Shown piece by piece: positions 1 to 8,375 of a stretch of DNA of 64,000 nt. How positions within the stretch are numbered: the stretch's first letter is position 1; the number at the start of each line of letters is the position of its first letter. The position numbers were made by a program, and so were the translations under genes. The DNA comes from Alphaproteobacteria bacterium. GTDB lineage: Bacteria; Pseudomonadota; Alphaproteobacteria; Caulobacterales; Hyphomonadaceae. The stretch is from NCBI GenBank assembly GCA_018827375.1, contig JAHJYW010000014.1:124001-188000 (forward strand), given 5' to 3'. Under the pieces are notes generated by a model. It ran no database searches, was not told the origin of the DNA, and worked only from the letters and a program-made list of their open reading frames with translations.

Positions 1-555
1 CCGGTCTCGATGCTGATCGCGCGCAATGGCATGGCCAAGCAGGCGCGCAAGCGCAAGCCGGTGTTCAAGTCGTTCCGCAATGCGCTGGATTCCTATACGG
101 GCCGAGGCGCGTTCAGCAGCTGGCGCGAGCCTTTCCTCGCTGATTACCTGCTTGATGGCGTTGATCGCGTGGACCATGCGGAAGCGGCCAACGCCGAACA
201 GGAATGGCGCTTGTTGTGCGACCCGAAATGGGAAGCGGCGACTTTCGCGGCGCAGCGCAATCGCCCCTGGGCGGCAATGCGCAAGGTGCGCAAGAAGAAG
301 ATCCCGATCACGATCCTGCGGCCGAACTCGGCATCCGTCATCAGCGGAAAAGTGCGCGCCCAGTTGATCCAGATGCATCCCAGCCTGATGATGAAACAGG
401 TGCGCGGCACTTCGCACTTCCTGCCAATGGAAGCGCCGTATGAGGTGCGCGACCAGTTCTCCGCCTTCATCGCGCGGCTCGTGGAAGGCTTCACTGTCGA
501 GGAAGATGGCCCTGTCGCCCGCTCTCTGAACGCGCGGCGCAGACGCGTAAGCTAG
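1..555 (+). CDS. Alpha/beta hydrolase, C-terminal part (5' end outside window)
   Basis: The frame is open from base 1, so this is the 3' part of a longer gene; the first ATG at base 10 is probably internal. The last 60 residues carry RGTSHFLPMEAP, the usual setting of the catalytic His in alpha/beta hydrolases, followed by a C-terminal helix like that of epoxide hydrolase or haloalkane dehalogenase relatives. The nucleophile elbow and acid residue lie upstream or cannot be placed. The substrate cannot be deduced. The very basic C-terminus (NARRRRVS) is unusual. The family is fairly sure; the function is open. Confidence 0.65.
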   Translation, partial: PVSMLIARNGMAKQARKRKPVFKSFRNALDSYTGRGAFSSWREPFLADYLLDGVDRVDHAEAANAEQEWRLLCDPKWEAATFAAQRNRPWAAMRKVRKKKIPITILRPNSASVISGKVRAQLIQMHPSLMMKQVRGTSHFLPMEAPYEVRDQFSAFIARLVEGFTVEEDGPVARSLNARRRRVS

Positions 556-556
556 G

Positions 557-568
557 CTAATCGATTAG
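557..568. repeat. 12-bp perfect palindrome
   Basis: CTAATCGATTAG is a perfect palindrome placed just after the hydrolase stop. It could be a protein-binding site for the downstream permease gene; no partner is known. Confidence 0.35.
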
Positions 569-585
569 AAAATCTGCAAAGTCGC

Positions 586-604
586 TTGCGTGCCGGACAC
601 GCAA
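586..604 (+). repeat. Intergenic hairpin TTGCGTG-N5-CACGCAA
   Basis: A perfect 7-bp stem with a 5-nt loop lies between the hydrolase and the permease. No T-run follows, so it is not a canonical intrinsic terminator. It may be an operator or a weak terminator. Confidence 0.35.
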
Positions 605-640
605 CAGACATTGCGCGGATCATGGCTTCGGGTCTAATCG

Positions 641-656
641 CTCCAGAATCCTGGAG
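641..656 (+). promoter_or_regulatory. Hairpin covering the permease ribosome binding site
   Basis: CTCCAG-AATC-CTGGAG forms a 6-bp stem with a 4-nt loop. Its 3' arm contains the only good Shine-Dalgarno (TGGAG) for the ATG at 666. Sequestration of the ribosome binding site is an inference from base pairing. Confidence 0.4.
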
Positions 657-665
657 TTGATCCGC

Positions 666-2477
666 ATGGTCGAATTTCTGACCTCTTCCCCGATACAGAT
701 CGCCATCGTCCTGTTCCTCGTGGCTGTCGTGTTTTTTGGGTTCGTGCGGGAATCCCTTCCTGCGGACGTTATTGCGCTTATGGCCATGGGCACGCTGATG
801 CTGACCGGCATCATGAGCGTCAAGGAAACGCTGGGGGTCTTCTCCAATGCGGCGCCGCTGACCATCGCGGCCATGTTCGTCATGTCTGCCGCGCTCGACC
901 GGACAGGCGTGATCGATCAGGCCGGACGATGGGTAACGCAGGCAACGCATGGCTGGCCGCCCATCCTGGCCATTATGGTGATGATGCTGGCAGTGATCTT
1001 CATGTCGGCCTTCATCAATAATACGCCTGTCGTCGTGGTGCTCATCCCGGTCGCCATCCGACTGGCCAAATCGCTCAAGATCTCGCCGTCCAAACTGCTG
1101 ATCCCGCTTTCGTTTGCGTCCATCTTCGGCGGCACGACCACGCTTATCGGCACGTCGACAAACCTCCTGGTGGATGGCGTTGCCCAATCGGGCGGGATGG
1201 CCCCGTTCGGCATGTTCGAGATCACGGCGGCCGGTGCGGTGCTCGCGCTTGTCGGCATGACCTATTTTGCGCTGGTTGGCTGGTGGCTGCTGCCCAACCG
1301 CGACACGCTGGCCGGCATGTTGCCTGACCAGAAGGAGCGCCGTTTCATTGCGCAGATCCTGATACCGATCGACTCGGTGCTGATTGGTTGCCCCCTGTCG
1401 GAAACCGGCTTTTCAGCGCAGCGCGGGTTCTCGATCATCGACGTGTTCCGCGAAGGCGTGTCGCTGAAGGCTTCGCTCGGTAAACTTATCCTGCGCGGCG
1501 GCGACCGGATCGTCTTGCGCTCGCCTGTATCGGAAATGCTTAGCCTGAAGGAACTTGGCCATGTTGCTATCGGTGCTGGTGCAGATGAGCCTTCGGCCTT
1601 CGAGCCTGTCCAGACGAGTGAAGTTATCATTGCCGAAGGCGTGATCGGCCCGCAGTCGCGCCTGATCGGCCGTCGCCTGCTCGGCCTCGGCCTTGCCCGC
1701 CTTTATGGCGTCTACATTATGGCGGTGCACCGGCGCGGCGAGAACATGGCCGAGCAGCTCGGCGAAATGCGTCTTGATGTCGGTGACACCGTGCTGGTCG
1801 AAGGTCCGGCTGCCGGCATGCGTCAGATGTTCGAGGATGGCGCGCTGAACAACCTGACGGCCACCAGCGACCGGGCTGTGCGGCGCGACAAGGCCGGCAT
1901 TGCGGTGCTCGCGCTTCTGCTGGTCATGGGGCTGGCGGCGTTTGAAGTGCTGCCGATTGCGGCGCTGGCCATCATCGGCGCGACGGCCGTTGTAGCGCTC
2001 GGCTGTCTTGATCACCAGGAGGCCTATCAAGCGATCCGCTGGGATATCCTGATGTTGATCTTCGGCATGCTTGCGCTGGGCCAGGCCATGGAAAAGACGG
2101 GCGCGGTCCAGCTTGTGATCGATCTTGTCGCAGGGCCAATGGGCAGCCTTGGACCGCTGGCCCTGCTCGCAATGGTTTACCTGGTGACATCCATGCTGAC
2201 CGAATTCATCAGCAACAATGCCGCCGCTGTGCTGCTTACGCCGATTGCCATCGGCTTCGGCACGCATCTCGGCATCGACCCGCGCCCATTCGTCGTGGCC
2301 GTGATGTTTGCTGCCAGTGCCAGTTTCGCGACGCCTATTGGCTACCAGACCAATACGCTGGTCTACACGGCGGGCGGCTACAGGTTCATGGATTTCGTGA
2401 AGGTGGGCCTGCCCCTGAACATCCTCATGTTCATCGTCTCGATGTTCGTGATCCCGTTCTTCTGGCCGCTTAGCTGA
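666..2477 (+). CDS. SLC13/DASS-family permease with RCK_C domains
   Basis: An inner-membrane ion-coupled anion permease of about 603 residues. It has hydrophobic segments over about residues 5-190 and 395-600, and a soluble insert in the middle that resembles two TrkA-C (RCK_C) domains, as in SLC13 family permeases. Both halves carry the family's Asn-containing hairpin motifs (FINNTPVVV and FISNNAAAVLLTP). The substrate (sulfate, di- or tricarboxylate) cannot be told. ATG 666 was chosen over TTG 657 because the GGAG at 653-656 is correctly spaced only for ATG; that site is inside a hairpin. It converges on the marR gene with 3 bases between the stops. Confidence 0.85.
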   Translation: MVEFLTSSPIQIAIVLFLVAVVFFGFVRESLPADVIALMAMGTLMLTGIMSVKETLGVFSNAAPLTIAAMFVMSAALDRTGVIDQAGRWVTQATHGWPPILAIMVMMLAVIFMSAFINNTPVVVVLIPVAIRLAKSLKISPSKLLIPLSFASIFGGTTTLIGTSTNLLVDGVAQSGGMAPFGMFEITAAGAVLALVGMTYFALVGWWLLPNRDTLAGMLPDQKERRFIAQILIPIDSVLIGCPLSETGFSAQRGFSIIDVFREGVSLKASLGKLILRGGDRIVLRSPVSEMLSLKELGHVAIGAGADEPSAFEPVQTSEVIIAEGVIGPQSRLIGRRLLGLGLARLYGVYIMAVHRRGENMAEQLGEMRLDVGDTVLVEGPAAGMRQMFEDGALNNLTATSDRAVRRDKAGIAVLALLLVMGLAAFEVLPIAALAIIGATAVVALGCLDHQEAYQAIRWDILMLIFGMLALGQAMEKTGAVQLVIDLVAGPMGSLGPLALLAMVYLVTSMLTEFISNNAAAVLLTPIAIGFGTHLGIDPRPFVVAVMFAASASFATPIGYQTNTLVYTAGGYRFMDFVKVGLPLNILMFIVSMFVIPFFWPLS

Positions 2478-2480
2478 AGC

Positions 2481-2948
2481 TTACCAAAGCGAGCGGTCAG
2501 GCTCGGCCGCGCGCGACAGCTTCTCCATCAGGCTGGCGAGTTGGGTCCGCTCGTCCGGGCTCAGCGCTTCCACGAGGTTGCGTTCTGCTTCCAACGCAAT
2601 CGGCACGATCTTGTCGTAGACTGTCTTGCCCTTTGGCGTGAGCGACAGGATTGCGCGGCGGGCATCCTCGGCTGAGGCCTTGCGGGCGATATGTCCGCTA
2701 TCGAGCAGGCCCGAGACGGCCCGGCTGACGGCCACCTTGTCCATGGCCGTTACCTGGCCGATTTCGGTGGCCGTGATGCCGGAATTCTCCCCCAGAACGG
2801 CCATCACACGCCACTGCCAGATCGAAATACCAAACTCGCGGTCGTAGAGGTCCGCAATGTTTCGCGATACGGTGTTGGACAGGACTGAAAGGCGGTAGGG
2901 CAGGAAATTGCTCAGCCGCAGGGAGGGTTTCGAGGGGGCGTCAGACAT
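2481..2948 (-). CDS. MarR-family transcriptional regulator of the tyrosine-catabolism operon
   Basis: A winged-helix repressor of about 155 residues with the MarR layout: N-terminal dimer helix, then the DNA-binding core (ITATEIGQVTAMDKVAVSRAVSGLLDSG) and the DARRAILSLT wing. It is divergent from hpd with 86 bp between the starts. That gap holds a near-perfect 18-bp dyad (2989-3006), a good candidate for its own operator. A closely matching sequence precedes the aromatic aminotransferase at 9337. ATG 2948 is preferred over TTG 2951. Control of hpd and the aminotransferase is inferred, not shown. Confidence 0.85.
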   Translation of the reverse strand: MSDAPSKPSLRLSNFLPYRLSVLSNTVSRNIADLYDREFGISIWQWRVMAVLGENSGITATEIGQVTAMDKVAVSRAVSGLLDSGHIARKASAEDARRAILSLTPKGKTVYDKIVPIALEAERNLVEALSPDERTQLASLMEKLSRAAEPDRSLW

Positions 2949-2988
2949 CAATCGATTCCACTTTCACACTTGCCATGGCTGCGCAAAT

Positions 2989-3006
2989 TAGTTACATATG
3001 AAACTA
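2989..3006. promoter_or_regulatory. Candidate MarR operator at the hpd promoter
   Basis: TAGTTACATATGAAACTA is an 18-bp dyad with one mismatched pair. It lies between the divergent marR and hpd genes and overlaps a TATATT (3005-3010) that could serve as a -10. A related copy is at 9297-9314; extended 3 bases downstream, the two sites match at 18 of 21 positions. Confidence 0.6.
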
Positions 3007-3034
3007 TATTATTGCATTGCTAGAGGAGTGAACC

Positions 3035-4135
3035 ATGGCCGACCTGTTTGACAACCCCGCCGGGCTTGATGGCTTCGAGTTCATTGAGTTCTCGGCGCCT
3101 GAAAAAGGCCACCTCGAGAAAGTGTTCGAAACCATCGGTTTCACGAAAGTAGCCCGTCACCGCTCCAAGGATGTTGAACTCTGGCGCCAGGGCGGGATCA
3201 ACCTGATCACCAATTACGAGCCGAAATCACCGGCCTGGTATTTCAGCCGCGAGCATGGCCCCTCGGCCTGCGGCATGGGCTTCCGTGTCCGCGATGCACG
3301 CAAAGCCTATGACCATCTTCTGGCGCAGGGCGCCGAGCCGGTCGAGATGCGCACCGGCCCGATGGAGCTGCACATCCCCGGCATTCGCGGCATCGGCAAT
3401 TCGATCATCTACCTGATCGACCGCTATGATACCGGCAAGAACGAACTATCGATCTACGACATCGACTTCGAATACCTGCCGGGCGTCGACAGCCAGCCCA
3501 AGGGGGCAGGCTTCAAGCTGGTCGATCACCTGACGCACAATGTCTATGGCGGCCGCATGAAGTATTGGGCGGACTTCTACGAGAAGCTCTTCAACTTCCG
3601 CGAAATCCGCTATTTCGACATCAAGGGCGAATACACCGGCCTTACCTCCAAGGCGCTCACGGCGCCGGACGGCAAGATCCGCATTCCGCTCAACGAAGAG
3701 GGCGAAGGCGGCAAGGGCCAGATCGAGGAATTCCTGCGCGAGTTCAACGGCGAAGGCATTCAGCACATCGCCCTCATTTGCGACGACCTCGTCGCCTGCT
3801 GGGACCGCCTGAAAACACTCGGCGTGCCCTTCATGACGGCGCCTCCGGAAACCTATTACAACATGCTCGACGGACGCCTTCCCGGCCATGGTGAGCCGGT
3901 TGACGAGCTGAAGATGCGCGGCATCCTGCTCGACGGCACGACCGAGGGCGGCGAGCCTCGCCTCCTGCTGCAGATCTTCGCACAGGCGCAGGTCGGCCCG
4001 GTCTTCTTCGAGTTCATCCAGCGCAAGGGTGACTACAAGGACGGTTTCGGCGAAGGCAATTTCAAGGCATTGTTCGAAAGCATGGAACGCGACCAGGTTG
4101 AGCGCGGTGTGCTGAATGTGAGTGAGAAAGTTTGA
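3035..4135 (+). CDS. hpd: 4-hydroxyphenylpyruvate dioxygenase
   Basis: Converts 4-hydroxyphenylpyruvate and O2 to homogentisate and CO2, the entry step of tyrosine breakdown; cytosolic, Fe(II)-dependent. The 366-residue protein has the two-VOC-domain fold. Likely iron ligands are His165, His244 and Glu326; their spacing (79 and 82 residues) equals that of the Pseudomonas enzyme. ATG 3035 follows an AGGAG. It is the first gene of a run on this strand that ends with the CoA-transferase at 8007, and is probably controlled by the divergent MarR regulator through the dyad in the shared promoter. Confidence 0.95.
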   Translation: MADLFDNPAGLDGFEFIEFSAPEKGHLEKVFETIGFTKVARHRSKDVELWRQGGINLITNYEPKSPAWYFSREHGPSACGMGFRVRDARKAYDHLLAQGAEPVEMRTGPMELHIPGIRGIGNSIIYLIDRYDTGKNELSIYDIDFEYLPGVDSQPKGAGFKLVDHLTHNVYGGRMKYWADFYEKLFNFREIRYFDIKGEYTGLTSKALTAPDGKIRIPLNEEGEGGKGQIEEFLREFNGEGIQHIALICDDLVACWDRLKTLGVPFMTAPPETYYNMLDGRLPGHGEPVDELKMRGILLDGTTEGGEPRLLLQIFAQAQVGPVFFEFIQRKGDYKDGFGEGNFKALFESMERDQVERGVLNVSEKV

Positions 4136-4389
4136 GCAAGCGCCAGAGCGATTTTGCGGCACATATGGGCGCGCTCTTCGCCCTGATCGGCCTGTTCATC
4201 GCGATTAGCCTGTTCAACCATCATATGGTCACGCCTGGCATGGATGTGGGCGATGAGCACGCGGCCCTAACGCGCGCGCGCATGTACGGCATTCTCACCG
4301 GCATACCTGTTGGGGGCACAATCGGCTTCTGGATCGGCAAGCTGATCCAGCATCTGCGCAAAGCGAAGACAAAGGAGAAGGCCCAATGA
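4132..4389 (+). CDS. Small two-TM membrane protein in the hpd operon
   Basis: An 85-residue protein with hydrophobic helices at about residues 13-30 and 50-68 and a Lys-rich C-terminus. Not recognised as a named family. The start is a TTG overlapping the hpd stop by 4 bases (TTGA); the alternative is ATG 4165, which would cut into the first helix. Its own stop overlaps the next start by 4 bases (ATGA), so it sits in a tight translationally coupled string between hpd and the VOC enzyme. A role in aromatic uptake or a membrane-linked step is only inferred from position. Confidence 0.65.
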   Translation: MSKRQSDFAAHMGALFALIGLFIAISLFNHHMVTPGMDVGDEHAALTRARMYGILTGIPVGGTIGFWIGKLIQHLRKAKTKEKAQ

Positions 4390-4937
4390 AAGCCCCGAAA
4401 CTCAATGGCGTCCACCATGTCGCCTATCGCTGCAAGGATGCGAAGGAAACGGTCGAGTTCTACCACGATGTGCTCGGCATGGATTTCCAGCTCGCCATTG
4501 CGGAAGATCATGTACCGTCCACAGGGGCCTATGATCCCTACATGCATATCTTCCTCGATGCGGGAAACGACAACGTGCTCGCCTTCTTCGAGCTGCCCGA
4601 GCAGCCCGACATGGACCGTGACCACAACACGCCACAATGGGTCCAGCATATCGCCTTCAAGGTCGCCACGATGGATGACCTGCTGAACGCCAAGACGCGC
4701 GCCGAGGCGCACGGCCTCGATGTGATCGGCCCGACCAATCACGGCATCTTCCGCTCGATCTACTTCTTCGACCCCAACGGCCACCGTCTCGAACTCGCCT
4801 GCAATACCGGTACGCCGGAACAGATGGCCGAGCTGAAGCGCGTTGCGCCGGAGATGCTGGAAGAGTGGAACCGGACGAAGAAAGCGCCCAAGCACGCCGC
4901 ATGGCTTCACGAAAAGATCGAGACGGAAAGCCACTGA
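4386..4937 (+). CDS. VOC-family (glyoxalase/dioxygenase-fold) protein
   Basis: A 183-residue vicinal-oxygen-chelate protein with two beta-alpha-beta-beta-beta modules. Metal ligands can be guessed as His10 or His11, Glu69, His88 and Glu136 (FFDPNGHRLELA is a typical closing motif). The family covers glyoxalases, extradiol dioxygenases and isomerases, so the reaction is not set by sequence. It starts at ATG 4386, overlapping the previous stop. Its position between hpd and the fumarylacetoacetase gene suggests a step or side reaction in homogentisate breakdown. Confidence 0.85.
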   Translation: MKAPKLNGVHHVAYRCKDAKETVEFYHDVLGMDFQLAIAEDHVPSTGAYDPYMHIFLDAGNDNVLAFFELPEQPDMDRDHNTPQWVQHIAFKVATMDDLLNAKTRAEAHGLDVIGPTNHGIFRSIYFFDPNGHRLELACNTGTPEQMAELKRVAPEMLEEWNRTKKAPKHAAWLHEKIETESH

Positions 4938-4972
4938 GGCGCGCCGCAATGTTTCGAGAGGAGAGTTGAGGT

Positions 4973-5638
4973 TTGATTTCCGCGAGAGAGCCTGGCTACA
5001 AGGAAACCTTGCAAATCAAGCTCGGGAAGGCCGCGCTATCAGCGCCAGATGCGCAATTGTGTGCGTGGGTTGCATCCCACTACGGTGTTACCGCTCCGTT
5101 GAACGTTCACTATGATGAGATCCATGATGAAGAACTGCCACGGCTGAATATCATCTTTGATCGCCGAGGCGATGCCGCCAGTTTCCAGAAGAAGGACGGG
5201 TTCGGCTTCAACACGCGCAAGCAAGGCAGTGTTCTAAAAACTGCACGTCAACTCGGCGTGCTGGATCATCTTGATGCCGCGTCGCAGGAAAAAACGCTGG
5301 TGATATTTTCAGAGCTTGAAAATGCCGTCAGGGCAGAGGCTGTGGCTGCGATTACAGATGCTGACATTGAGGCCATTCGTTCTGTCACGCCCGGCCCGCG
5401 CGCCTGGCTGGTTTCAAGAATCTTTGGAGTCGCCATCGTGTTTTTTGAAGCGAATAGTGACTTGTCAAGCAAGGCGGGCAAGCACGCGCAGGAGGCGTGG
5501 CGCAAAGCACTTCAGGCAAAGTCAAAGGAATATGACGCGTGCAGGTATTTTGATGCGGAGCCGTTGCGGGTGAGCTTTGACTCCAGAGAGAACTTCGAAA
5601 AAAACTATAACGGAGACTGGCGCGCCTACTACAACTAG
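4973..5638 (+). CDS. Unrecognised protein inside the hpd operon
   Basis: A 221-residue soluble protein of unknown family. It has no clear signal peptide; there is a short hydrophobic stretch near residues 145-157 (AWLVSRIFGVAIVFFEAN), and the C-terminus is rich in aromatic and acidic residues. The start is a TTG with a purine-rich GAGAGGAGAG about 10 bases upstream; no better ATG is available. By eye it is less GC-rich than its operon neighbours and uses rarer codons, so it may be a later insertion. It lies 35 bp after the VOC gene and 22 bp before the fumarylacetoacetase gene. No function is proposed. Confidence 0.7.
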   Translation: MISAREPGYKETLQIKLGKAALSAPDAQLCAWVASHYGVTAPLNVHYDEIHDEELPRLNIIFDRRGDAASFQKKDGFGFNTRKQGSVLKTARQLGVLDHLDAASQEKTLVIFSELENAVRAEAVAAITDADIEAIRSVTPGPRAWLVSRIFGVAIVFFEANSDLSSKAGKHAQEAWRKALQAKSKEYDACRYFDAEPLRVSFDSRENFEKNYNGDWRAYYN

Positions 5639-5660
5639 AAACTTAAAAGAGAGAAACGAA

Positions 5661-6671
5661 ATGAAACTCGCCACCCTTAAGAACGGCGCCCGCGATGGCC
5701 GCCTCGTCGTCGTCTCGAAAGACCTCACCAAATGCACCGATGCTGCGCGCATCGTTCCCACACTGCAGGCTGCGCTCGACAACTGGGCTGTCTACGCGCC
5801 CCAGCTGCAGCAGCTGGCCGAGCAGGTCGAGATCGGTTCGGTGCCGACCTTCCGCTTCCACGAGCATGATTGCGAAAGCCCGCTGCCGCGCGCCTATCAA
5901 TGGGCCGACGGCTCGGCATACATCAACCATGTCGAACTCGTCCGCGCCGCGCGCGGCGCCGAAGTGCCCGAAAGCTTTTATGATGACCCGCTGATGTACC
6001 AGGGCGGCTCTGATGCCTTCATTGGCCCGCGTGACGACATTCCGCTCGTCGACCAGAGCTGGGGCTGCGACATGGAAGGCGAGATCGCCGTCATCACCGA
6101 TGACGTGCCTGCCGGTGTCTCCGAGAAAGACGCCGCTGGCCATATCAAGCTCGTCCTTCTCTGCAACGATGTCTCCCTGCGCGGCCTCATCCCCGGCGAA
6201 CTTGCCAAGGGCTTCGGCTTCTTCCAGTCCAAGCCGCCGAGCGCGTTCAGCCCGGTTGCGGTGACGCCGGAAGAACTCGGCAATGCCTGGAAAGGCAGCC
6301 TCGTGCACCTGCCATTACGCGTCGATTACAATGGCGAGGCCTTCGGCCGGGCCGAAGCCGGGCAGGACGCCACGTTCAGCCTCGCGCGTCTCGTCTCGCA
6401 TGCTGCCAAGACCCGCCCCCTCAGTGCAGGCACGGTCATCGGCTCCGGTACGGTCTCCAACAAGGGCGAGGATGGCGGCCCCGGCAAGCCGGTCAGCGAG
6501 GGCGGGCGGGGCTATTCCTGCATCGCCGAAATCCGCATGATTCAACAATTGTTGAAAAATGCACCCGAGACCCCCTTCATGTCTCCCGGCGATGTGGTAC
6601 GCATTGAAATGCTGGATGGCGAAGGCCATTCGATTTTCGGCGCAATTGAGCAGAAGGTGGCATCAGCCTGA
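5661..6671 (+). CDS. Fumarylacetoacetate hydrolase family protein
   Basis: Likely cleaves fumarylacetoacetate to fumarate and acetoacetate, the last ring-derived step of tyrosine catabolism. At 336 residues it is shorter than the 420-430-residue classical FAH but typical of bacterial FAH-family enzymes. The acidic metal-binding set appears in [15 protein letters not shown], followed by LCNDVSLR and a Gly-rich [12 protein letters not shown] 5661 follows AAAGAGAG; an upstream in-frame start at 5577 lies inside the previous gene and is rejected. The stop overlaps the CoA-transferase start (TGATG), which fits channelling of acetoacetate to that enzyme. Confidence 0.9.
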   Translation: MKLATLKNGARDGRLVVVSKDLTKCTDAARIVPTLQAALDNWAVYAPQLQQLAEQVEIGSVPTFRFHEHDCESPLPRAYQWADGSAYINHVELVRAARGAEVPESFYDDPLMYQGGSDAFIGPRDDIPLVDQSWGCDMEGEIAVITDDVPAGVSEKDAAGHIKLVLLCNDVSLRGLIPGELAKGFGFFQSKPPSAFSPVAVTPEELGNAWKGSLVHLPLRVDYNGEAFGRAEAGQDATFSLARLVSHAAKTRPLSAGTVIGSGTVSNKGEDGGPGKPVSEGGRGYSCIAEIRMIQQLLKNAPETPFMSPGDVVRIEMLDGEGHSIFGAIEQKVASA

Positions 6672-7378
6672 TGGCGAGCAAGGTTTACAAGACGGCAGCA
6701 GAGGCCCTCGAGGGCCTCACATTCGACGGCATGACCGTCATGGCAGGCGGCTTCGGTCTCTGCGGCATTCCTGAAAACCTGATCGCGGCCCTCCGCGACA
6801 GCGGCGTGAAGGATATCACGGCGATCTCGAACAATGCAGGCGTCGACGGCTTCGGCCTCGGCCTTCTTCTGCAGACAAGACAGATCAAGAAGATGATCTC
6901 GTCCTATGTCGGCGAGAACAAGGAGTTCGAGCGCCAGTATCTCTCCGGAGAGCTGGAACTGGAATTCAACCCGCAAGGTACGCTGGCAGAACGTTGCCGG
7001 GCAGGCGGCGCGGGCATTCCCGGCTTCTACACCAAGACCGGCGTCGGCACGATGATCGCCGACGGCAAGGAACACCGCGAGTTCAATGGCGAGACCTATA
7101 TTCTCGAAACGGGCCTCGTGTCAGACCTCTCCATCGTGAAGGCCGAGAAAGCCGATACGCAGGGCAACCTGATCTTCAACAAGACGGCCCGCAACTTCAA
7201 TCCGCCGATGGCCATGGCCGGTAAAGTGACGATTGCCGAGGTTGAGGAGATCGTGCCCACCGGCGATCTCGACCCGGACGAAATCCACCTGCCGGGTGTC
7301 TTCGTCCAGCGCATCGTCAAGTGCACCTTCGAGAAACGCATCGAGCAGCGAACCACACGCAAGCGGGAGGCCCACTAA
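6671..7378 (+). CDS. scoA: 3-oxoacid CoA-transferase subunit A
   Basis: Alpha subunit of succinyl-CoA:3-ketoacid (acetoacetate) CoA-transferase, 235 residues. [13 protein letters not shown] near residue 20 is the family's nucleotide-binding signature, and [19 protein letters not shown] is highly typical of subunit A. The start overlaps the FAH stop by one base and its own stop overlaps the start of subunit B. It should activate the acetoacetate made by the preceding hydrolase to acetoacetyl-CoA. Confidence 0.93.
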   Translation: MASKVYKTAAEALEGLTFDGMTVMAGGFGLCGIPENLIAALRDSGVKDITAISNNAGVDGFGLGLLLQTRQIKKMISSYVGENKEFERQYLSGELELEFNPQGTLAERCRAGGAGIPGFYTKTGVGTMIADGKEHREFNGETYILETGLVSDLSIVKAEKADTQGNLIFNKTARNFNPPMAMAGKVTIAEVEEIVPTGDLDPDEIHLPGVFVQRIVKCTFEKRIEQRTTRKREAH

Positions 7379-8007
7379 TGCCCTGGACACGTGACGACAT
7401 GGCGGCCCGCGCCGCGCAGGAACTGGAAGACGGGTTCTATGTGAATCTCGGCATCGGCATCCCCACCATGGTGGCCAACCACATTCCCGAAGGCATGGAT
7501 GTTACGCTCCAGTCGGAGAACGGCATGCTCGGCATGGGCCCTTTCCCTTATGAGGGCGAGGAAGACCCCGACTTGATCAATGCGGGCAAGCAGACGATCA
7601 CGACGCTACCACGTACGAGCTTCTTCGACAGCGCCACCAGCTTTGCGATGATCCGCGGCGGGCATATCAACATCGCCATCCTTGGGGCCATGGAAGTGGC
7701 CGAGAATGGCGACCTCGCCAACTGGATGATCCCGGGCAAGCTGGTCAAAGGCATGGGCGGCGCAATGGATCTCGTTGCCGGCGTCAAGCGCATCGTCGTT
7801 GTCATGGATCATGCCAACAAGAAGGGCGAAACCAAGGTGCTGAAGGAATGTACCCTGCCGCTGACCGGCAAAGCTGTGGTCGACCGGATCATCACCGATC
7901 TCTGCGTCATGGATGTCGTCGAGGGTGGCCTCAAGGTCATCGAACTGGCGCCGGGCGTGACGATGGACGAAGTGAAGTCCAAGACCGAAGCGACGCTGGT
8001 CGACTAG
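7378..8007 (+). CDS. scoB: 3-oxoacid CoA-transferase subunit B
   Basis: Beta subunit, 209 residues, carrying the catalytic glutamate in [13 protein letters not shown] (Glu47 from this start), the residue that forms the CoA thioester intermediate in the family. The start is ATG 7378 (TAATG overlap with subunit A); the longer frame from 7321 lies within subunit A. It is the last gene of the hpd operon, and its stop overlaps the convergent DUF1330 gene by 4 bases. Confidence 0.93.
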   Translation: MPWTRDDMAARAAQELEDGFYVNLGIGIPTMVANHIPEGMDVTLQSENGMLGMGPFPYEGEEDPDLINAGKQTITTLPRTSFFDSATSFAMIRGGHINIAILGAMEVAENGDLANWMIPGKLVKGMGGAMDLVAGVKRIVVVMDHANKKGETKVLKECTLPLTGKAVVDRIITDLCVMDVVEGGLKVIELAPGVTMDEVKSKTEATLVD

Positions 8008-8300
8008 CTGGCCGGGACGCCTTCAACGAAGATTACGCGGTAATCAGCGGCCTGGAACCTGTGTTCCCGGGCCGCCGTGTATTCGGGGCTGTCATACCAG
8101 GCCTTCGCCGCATCCATGTCGGGGAAGCTGAGGATCACCACGCCATCTGCGTCTGCGCCTTCGCGCACTTCATGTGCGCCATAGAAGGCCAGCGGTGTGA
8201 TCTTGTGATCTCCACGTATGGCACCCGCGGCTGCGGCGTAACGGGCCATGGCCTCTTCATCACGCAGGCGGTCGCGGATCAGGATGATGTAGGCAGACAT
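8004..8300 (-). CDS. DUF1330 family protein
   Basis: A 98-residue ferredoxin-like alpha+beta dimeric-barrel protein. The pattern of an N-terminal [20 protein letters not shown], a central [22 protein letters not shown] and a closing DYRVIFVEG is characteristic of DUF1330. The family has no established function. It converges on scoB with a 4-base overlap. Confidence 0.85.
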   Translation of the reverse strand: MSAYIILIRDRLRDEEAMARYAAAAGAIRGDHKITPLAFYGAHEVREGADADGVVILSFPDMDAAKAWYDSPEYTAAREHRFQAADYRVIFVEGVPAS

Positions 8301-8375
8301 GGGTGTTTCCTCTCACGGGTCTCGTTTCCGGAGAATAGATCGACCATTGCGTCGAAAATCGCAATGGCCATGATC

